The notes under the pieces were generated by a model, which saw only the letters and a list, made by a program, of their open reading frames with translations, was not told the origin of the DNA and ran no database searches. A DNA stretch of 14,233 nt from an uncultured Solirubrobacter sp. (lineage in GTDB: Bacteria > Actinomycetota > Thermoleophilia > Solirubrobacterales > Solirubrobacteraceae). Below are positions 9,529-14,233 of the stretch, piece after piece (position 1 is the first letter of the stretch; each line of letters opens with the position of its first letter). The position numbers and the translations under genes are program-made. Location: positions 1-14,233 of the forward strand of contig CALMNS010000181.1 of NCBI GenBank assembly GCA_937871635.1, written 5' to 3'.

Positions 9529-10233
9529 TCACACCCCCAGGTACTCGTGCTGCAGGGCACGGTCGCTGAGGACGTCAGCGGCCGGCAGGTCGCGCACAAG
9601 CTGCCCCTTGTCCATGAGGTGCGCGTGGGCGACCACCCGCGTGGCGAAGTCGAGGTTCTGCTCGACGAGGATCACGGTGATGTCCCGCTCCTCGTTGAGT
9701 CGCCGGACGATCTCGGCGATCTCGTCGACGATGGAGGGCTGCACGCCCTCGGATGGCTCGTCGAGCAGGAGCAGTCGAGGCTGGGTCATGAGCGCCCGCG
9801 CGAGCGCCAGGATCTGCTGCTGGCCGCCGCTGAGGCTCCCCCCCGGATCGTGGCGCTTGCGGTCGAGCACCGGGAACTCGCGCCACATGTCCTCCAGGCG
9901 CGCCTTCCAATCGGCCCGCCGTGTGGCGTAGGCGGCGACGCGAAGGTTGTCGAGCACCGACAGCGCGGGGAAGATCTGCCGACCTTGGGGGACGTAGGCG
10001 ATGCCCTCACGAGCGCGGACGTGGATCGGGCGACGCGAGAGGTCGCGTCCATCGAACACGATCCGCCCTGCGGTCAGCGGGAGCTGGCCCACGATCGTCC
10101 GCAGCAGCGTGCTCTTCCCGACGCCGTTGCGGCCGAGGACGCCCAGCCGCTCGCCGGCCCCCACCGTGAGCGTGACTCCGTGGAGCACCGCGGTCCGACC
10201 GTAGCCGGCGTGGACGTCATCGAGCTCCAGCAA
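9529..10233 (-). CDS. UrtE/LivF-type ABC transporter ATPase
   Basis: This 234-residue ATPase of the branched-chain amino acid/urea transporter class carries Walker A GRNGVGKST (34-42), Q-loop region YVPQGRQIFP (80-89), signature LSGGQQQ (134-140) and Walker B LLLLDEPSEG (154-163). The following VQPSIVDEI matches the urea-transporter UrtE wording (EGIQPSI) better than LivF (LGLAPI). VEQN in place of an H-loop histidine is normal for this subgroup. The start is read as TTG 10233: no ATG or GTG gives the right N-terminus, GGGGAGG sits seven bases upstream, and the product then begins LELDDVHAGYG as expected. The start lies 17 bases inside the fused permease-ATPase gene. It supplies the second nucleotide-binding domain of the importer. 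The imported substrate is inferred to be amide- or urea-like. Confidence 0.9.
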   Translation of the reverse strand: MLELDDVHAGYGRTAVLHGVTLTVGAGERLGVLGRNGVGKSTLLRTIVGQLPLTAGRIVFDGRDLSRRPIHVRAREGIAYVPQGRQIFPALSVLDNLRVAAYATRRADWKARLEDMWREFPVLDRKRHDPGGSLSGGQQQILALARALMTQPRLLLLDEPSEGVQPSIVDEIAEIVRRLNEERDITVILVEQNLDFATRVVAHAHLMDKGQLVRDLPAADVLSDRALQHEYLGV

Positions 10234-12079
10234 CGGAGCGCCTCCCCAGGTAGACGTCGAGCACCCGATCGTCACTGCGCAAGGCGTCGATCGAGCCCTC
10301 CGCGAAGACCTTGCCCTCGTGGAACATGGTGACCGGTGACTCGAGCCTGCGTACGAAGTCCATGTCGTGCTCGACGACGACCACCGAGGCGTGCTCGCCG
10401 AGGACACGCACCAGGTCGGCGGTCCGCGCCGTTTCCTCCCGGGTCATGCCGGCTGTCGGCTCGTCGAGCAGGATGACATCGGGCTGCGCGGCGACGACCA
10501 TGCCGATCTCGAGCCACTGCTGCTCACCGTGCGACAGCTCTCCCGCAGCCGTGTGGGCCCGGTCGCGAAGCCCGAGCCAGTCGAGCACCGCCAGCGCGCG
10601 CCGATCCGCCGAGCGCACGTCGCGATCCTCGGCGTATGCGGCGAGCCAGAGGTTCTCGAGAGCCGGGAGGTCCGCGTAGATGCTCGCCACCTGGAGCTTG
10701 ATGCCGATGCCGCGCATGGCCCGCTGGTCCATGCGACGACTGGTGATGTCCTCTGCTCCGAGGCGGACGCGCCCGGTCGTGGGCCTGTACCGGCCGACGA
10801 GCAGATTGAAGAACGTGCTCTTGCCGGCACCGTTGGGACCGATGAGGGCGTGCACGCCGCGCTCGCTGAACTGCGCGGAGACACCGTCCACGGCGGTCAG
10901 GCCGCCGAACGCCTTGCGCAGTCCCTCCGAGCTGAGCGCGCCGCCTGGCCGCCGGCGGCCGCCGCGCTCGCCCATCGGGAGGCTCCCGCCTGCGGCCACG
11001 GTCGCCGCTGGGAGGGCCGCCGGCTTGGACGCGAGCCGAGGGACGAGGCGCAGCAGCCCAGCTCGGAACGCGGGCACGATGCCCCCCGGAAGGAGCAGCA
11101 CCACGGCGATGAGCACGGTCCCGAGCACGATCGGCGTCGCGGTGCTGCCCGTGCCGCCGAGCGTGGAGGTGAGCGCCTGGATGACGACGACCCCCACGAA
11201 GGCGCCGGCGAGGGACCGGCGCCCGCCGACGAGCACCCAGATGGCCACGAGGGCAGCCTGGGTGAGCGCGAACACCGTGGGGTTGATGAAGGTGCCCCAA
11301 GCGGCGTACCCGGCCCCGGCGAGACCGGCGATCGCCCCGCCGATCACGAAGACGGCCAGCTTGTACCGCCGAGTGTCGTAGCCCAGGAGCTGGGTGCGGA
11401 GCTCGTTCTCGCGCAGCGCCAGGACGATGCGGCCGAACGGCCGGTGCAGCAGGAGTCGCAGAGCAGCCACGACAAAGGCCGACAGGGCGATGAAGACGGC
11501 CAGCATGTCCGCGATGCCGACGGGCATCGGGATCCCGTCCTGGAAGCCGTAGGACAACGGGGGCACGCCGACCATGCCGTTGTAGCCGCCGAGTTGAGCG
11601 TCACCGATGCGGTACTGCGGTCCTGCCGTGCTCGACATGACGGTCAGGAGCACGAGCGACGTCGCGAGCGTGATGATCGCCAGCTCGACCTCGCCCACCT
11701 CGCCGTAGAACAGGAAGTACCCGACCGCCGCTGCGAGCAGCGACGCGACCACGACGCCGGCCACGATCGCCGAGATCGTCTCCCCCGTGCTGCCGATCAG
11801 ATTGATCCCGACGACCGCGTAGGTGTAGCCGCCGACCCCGAAGAACGCGGCTTGGCCGAACGAGAAGATCCCGGCGTGGCCCCATATGAACGTGAAGGAG
11901 AGCGCCAGCAGGCCGTACACCACCCACTGCGTCCACTCCTGCGCTCGGAATTCGGGGATCGTGCGGGCGAGGACGAAGCCGCCTACGGCGATCCCGACGG
12001 CGATGGCCAGTTCACGTCCCACCCGCCGCGAACGGCGGGCGGGACGCGACGGTGCGGCGGCCGGTGCAACCGCGCTCAC
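10217..12079 (-). CDS. UrtC-UrtD type fusion: ABC permease plus ATPase
   Basis: This is one chain of about 620 residues. Residues 1-350 form a LivM/UrtC permease: an Arg/Pro-rich cytoplasmic start, multiple hydrophobic segments, FIWGHAGIFSFGQAAFFGVGG (68-88), and a coupling loop with RENELRTQLLGYDTRRYKL (226-244). A 35-residue Ala/Gly/Arg linker leads to an ATPase domain with Walker A GPNGAGKST (417-425), signature LSHGE (518-522), Walker B VILLDEP (538-544) and H574 in VVEHDMDF; numbering is from GTG 12088. LSHGEQQWLEIGM and AGMTREETARTADL are UrtD-like wording. GTG 12079 overlaps the upstream stop by GTGA; GTG 12088 is an equally plausible start three codons earlier. Both halves look intact, so it should supply one permease and one ATPase half of the importer. 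Confidence 0.9.
   Translation of the reverse strand: MSAVAPAAAPSRPARRSRRVGRELAIAVGIAVGGFVLARTIPEFRAQEWTQWVVYGLLALSFTFIWGHAGIFSFGQAAFFGVGGYTYAVVGINLIGSTGETISAIVAGVVVASLLAAAVGYFLFYGEVGEVELAIITLATSLVLLTVMSSTAGPQYRIGDAQLGGYNGMVGVPPLSYGFQDGIPMPVGIADMLAVFIALSAFVVAALRLLLHRPFGRIVLALRENELRTQLLGYDTRRYKLAVFVIGGAIAGLAGAGYAAWGTFINPTVFALTQAALVAIWVLVGGRRSLAGAFVGVVVIQALTSTLGGTGSTATPIVLGTVLIAVVLLLPGGIVPAFRAGLLRLVPRLASKPAALPAATVAAGGSLPMGERGGRRRPGGALSSEGLRKAFGGLTAVDGVSAQFSERGVHALIGPNGAGKSTFFNLLVGRYRPTTGRVRLGAEDITSRRMDQRAMRGIGIKLQVASIYADLPALENLWLAAYAEDRDVRSADRRALAVLDWLGLRDRAHTAAGELSHGEQQWLEIGMVVAAQPDVILLDEPTAGMTREETARTADLVRVLGEHASVVVVEHDMDFVRRLESPVTMFHEGKVFAEGSIDALRSDDRVLDVYLGRRSVAGAR
10241..10247 (-). promoter_or_regulatory. 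Ribosome binding site supporting a TTG start
   Basis: GGGGAGG read on the - strand, seven bases before TTG 10233 and inside the 3' end of the upstream gene. Position and spacing are what make the unusual TTG the best start for the UrtE-type ATPase. Confidence 0.6.
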
Positions 12080-12942
12080 AGCGGCCACCGCTTCCGGCCG
12101 CTGATGCCCGTGGGCATGACGCGGAGCAGGACGATCGCGACCACGAGCAGCGCCGCCGTCCCGACGAACGCGGTCGACAGGTCCGAGACGACGCGTTGCA
12201 CGGAGCCGAGAAGCCCCGAAGCGGCGGCGGTGCCCGACACGACGCCGGGGCCACCGACCACCACGGTCATGAACGCCCGTGCGATGTAGGTCCCGCCCAT
12301 GCTAGGCGCGACGGCGACGACCGGGGCGAGCAGCGCGCCGCCAGCCCCCGCAAGCGCCGCGCCGAACGCAAACGTCCCCATGTTGATCCGGCCGGCGTTG
12401 ATGCCGACCGCTGACGCCATATCCCGGTTCTGCGTCGCCGCCCTTGCCATCACACCGAATCGCGTACGCGTGAACGTCCACCACACGAGCACCAGCAAGG
12501 CGACCGCTGCCACGATCATCGCGATGCGGTACTCGGAGATGGAGTAGCGGCCGATCGTGAAGCTGTCCAGCGGGGTGGGGACGCCCTGGGTGCTGGTCCC
12601 CCAGATCAGCACCGCCACCTGGACGAGGATCAGGGACAGGCCGAAGGTGGCGAGCATCGTCGCCTCCAGACGTCCGTACAGCCGATGGATGAGCAGCCGC
12701 TCGACAAGGAGGCCGAAGGCCCCGACGCCGAGCGCAGCGAGCGCCATCGACACCCCGAGCGGGAGGCCAGCACGCACGCCGGTCAGGGTCCCGAACGCAC
12801 CGAGCATCAGGAACTCGCCGTGGGCGAAGTTGATGATGCCCATCATCCCGAAGACGACCGCGAGGCCGAGCGAGATGATGACCAGTGTGGCGACGCCGGA
12901 GAGGATCCCCAGCGCCAGATTGGCGATCGCGTCGGCTTCCAC
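12076..12942 (-). CDS. UrtB/LivH-type ABC transporter permease
   Basis: This 288-residue inner-membrane permease is almost entirely made of hydrophobic segments. It shows the family opening GLAVVFGMMGIINFAHGEF (26-44) and the cytoplasmic coupling loop with ATQNRDMASAVGIN, followed by FAFGAALAGAGGAL. The TQNR-x-MA wording resembles urea-type UrtB more than LivH, which usually differs there. SMGGTYIARAFMTVVVGG is likewise UrtB-like. The start is GTG 12942, preceded by GAGGAA and, further back, a second GAGGAAGAG purine run in the 47-base gap after the binding-protein gene; that gap shows no clear hairpin. Its stop overlaps the next gene. It pairs with the permease half of the fusion protein to form the channel. 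Confidence 0.92.
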   Translation of the reverse strand: MEADAIANLALGILSGVATLVIISLGLAVVFGMMGIINFAHGEFLMLGAFGTLTGVRAGLPLGVSMALAALGVGAFGLLVERLLIHRLYGRLEATMLATFGLSLILVQVAVLIWGTSTQGVPTPLDSFTIGRYSISEYRIAMIVAAVALLVLVWWTFTRTRFGVMARAATQNRDMASAVGINAGRINMGTFAFGAALAGAGGALLAPVVAVAPSMGGTYIARAFMTVVVGGPGVVSGTAAASGLLGSVQRVVSDLSTAFVGTAALLVVAIVLLRVMPTGISGRKRWPL

Positions 12943-12989
12943 GTGTTCCTCGCTCTTCCTCGTTCGCTCGCCGTCAGCCCGTCACCCGG

Positions 12990-14233
12990 CTAGGGCGTGA
13001 ACTGCTCGTTCGTCGAGGGGTTGGCCTTCAGGTCGCACTTGTCCTGCTCGAAGGCCGGCGGGACGTTCTCCGCGGTGGAGATCACCTTGAAGCCCTTGCC
13101 CTGGGTCTCTGCGATGGAGATGTTCTGCACCACGTGGTGCGAGGCGCCGTCGAGGCTCACCGGGCCGCTGGGGGACTCGGTCGACACGCCGGCCTCGAGG
13201 GCCTTGATGACCTTCTCCCGCTCGACGGACTTCGCCGCCTCCGCCGCCTTGGCCCAGAGGTGCCAGCCGTTCCAGACGGTCACTGCCGAGTCGGTGATGT
13301 AGTCGTAGTCCTCGCCGAAGCGCGCACGCCAGCGCTCGACGAATGCCTTGTTCGTCGGGTTCTCGAGCTCCTGAAAGTAGGGGTAGGCGACGGTGATGCC
13401 CTCGGCCTCCTTGCCACCGAGCACGACCTGCTCGTTGCCCAGGCCGAACGTGGGAGAGACGACCTTCATGGATGACCCGAGGTTGGCCGCGGCGAACTGG
13501 CGGTAGAACGCGATGTGGTTGCCGCCCACCAGAAGCGAGACGACGACGTCGGGCTTGCCGCGCTGCAGCTTGTCGATGATCGAGCCGAACTCCGAGCTCT
13601 CGAGCGGGATGAAATCCGTGTCGACGACCTCGGCTCCGGCCTCCTGCGCGTAGCGCTTGACCCACTCCGCGGAGATCTGGCCGTAGTTGTAGTCGGCGGC
13701 GATCACGTGGATCCGCTTGCCGGCGTTCTCCACCGCCCAGGGGATGAGGGCCTTGAGCTGCTGGGAGGGCACGACGCCGGTGTTGACGACGTTCTTGTCG
13801 CACACCCCGCCCTCGTACTGCTCGTTGTAGAAGTAGAGGACGCGATTGCGGGCGAAGATGGGCCGCATGGCCTCGCGCGAGGCGCTGGTGATGCCGCCCA
13901 TCACCACCGACGCGCGGTCACGCAGCGCGAGCTGGTTCGCGAACTGGGTGTACTTCTCCTGGGCGGATTGCGCGTCGTAGAACTTCAGCCGGAGCTTGCG
14001 CCCGAGCACGCCGCCCTTCCGGTTGATGTCGTCGACGGCCAGCTGCGTCGCGTCGTACATGGCCTTGCCGTAGATGTTCAGCGGGCCGGTGCGGTCGAGC
14101 ACACTTCCGACGACGATGGGTGACTTGTCGCCGCCCGCACCGCCTTCGCCGCCCGCTTGGCCGCCGTCGCCGCCGCAGCCGGCGAGGAGCGCGCCTGTCG
14201 CGGCCAGTGCGGCGGCCATCCCGGTGCCCGTGC
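12990..14233 (-). CDS. Urea/amide-type substrate-binding lipoprotein (5' end outside window)
   Basis: At least 409 residues of a type I periplasmic-binding-fold receptor (UrtA/FmdD/AmiC-like) are present. The first in-window ATG is at 14219. Counting from it, LLAGC (11-15) is a lipobox with the lipidated C15, followed by a Gly-rich tether and the mature start PIVVGSVLDRTGPLNIYG. YFYNEQYEGGVCDKN (129-143) and TGVVPSQQL (147-155) resemble the amide/urea receptors, whose QYEG segment lies near the ligand cleft. C140 and C395 could form a disulfide. From ATG 14219 the signal peptide would be only 14 residues with no positive charge and no Shine-Dalgarno. The frame stays open to the edge, so the true start is probably beyond the window. 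It captures the substrate outside the membrane for the permeases encoded next. Which amide it binds cannot be read from the sequence. Confidence 0.88.
   Translation of the reverse strand, partial: TGTGMAAALAATGALLAGCGGDGGQAGGEGGAGGDKSPIVVGSVLDRTGPLNIYGKAMYDATQLAVDDINRKGGVLGRKLRLKFYDAQSAQEKYTQFANQLALRDRASVVMGGITSASREAMRPIFARNRVLYFYNEQYEGGVCDKNVVNTGVVPSQQLKALIPWAVENAGKRIHVIAADYNYGQISAEWVKRYAQEAGAEVVDTDFIPLESSEFGSIIDKLQRGKPDVVVSLLVGGNHIAFYRQFAAANLGSSMKVVSPTFGLGNEQVVLGGKEAEGITVAYPYFQELENPTNKAFVERWRARFGEDYDYITDSAVTVWNGWHLWAKAAEAAKSVEREKVIKALEAGVSTESPSGPVSLDGASHHVVQNISIAETQGKGFKVISTAENVPPAFEQDKCDLKANPSTNEQFTP

Noticed and set aside
10367..12289. A 640-codon open frame on the + strand
   Set aside because: It runs antisense to the permease-ATPase fusion and part of the UrtB-type gene. 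The product is rich in His, Asp, Glu, Arg and Gly with no family motif. Rarity of stops in GC-rich antisense explains it.

Overview
The window is GC-rich throughout, nearly every stop codon is TGA, GTG starts are common, and genes overlap or abut with almost no spacer. This suits a high-GC Actinomycetota-type chromosome, possibly Thermoleophilia or another actinobacterial class. That placement is inferred from style only; no rRNA or tRNA gene is present to settle it.

Left block (2..3295, + strand). The tail of an unrecognised gene is followed by a 4-oxalocrotonate decarboxylase/2-oxopent-4-enoate hydratase family enzyme, a 2-amino/2-hydroxymuconic semialdehyde dehydrogenase and an arylformamidase-like alpha/beta hydrolase. 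The first three genes overlap by 10 and 4 bases, and the hydrolase follows after 20 bases, so they look like one transcript that starts upstream of the window. Together they point to meta-cleavage catabolism of an amino-aromatic, most simply tryptophan/kynurenine via 3-hydroxyanthranilate. The ring-cleavage dioxygenase and the deaminase are not in view.

Convergent junction (3296..3357). A 62-base gap with an imperfect hairpin separates the two blocks.

Right block (14233..3358, - strand). Nine genes read leftward: a urea/amide-type substrate-binding lipoprotein (5' end cut by the window), a UrtB-type permease, a UrtC-UrtD permease-ATPase fusion, a UrtE-type ATPase, a small GatC/AtzG-like protein, an amidase-signature hydrolase, the two subunits of a methylcrotonyl-CoA carboxylase-type biotin enzyme, and an HMG-CoA lyase. 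Six of the eight junctions overlap or lie within 11 bases, so this is a strong candidate for one operon. The layout suggests import of a small amide or urea-like compound, hydrolysis of its amide bond by a two-subunit amidase, and breakdown of a branched acyl-CoA to acetyl-CoA and acetoacetate. Joining an amide transporter and amidase to the lower leucine pathway is the most unusual aspect of the window. The CoA ligase, acyl-CoA dehydrogenase and methylglutaconyl-CoA hydratase that would complete such a route are absent here, so the substrate is unknown.

No mobile element, CRISPR array, RNA gene or stretch above 300 bases without a gene was seen.
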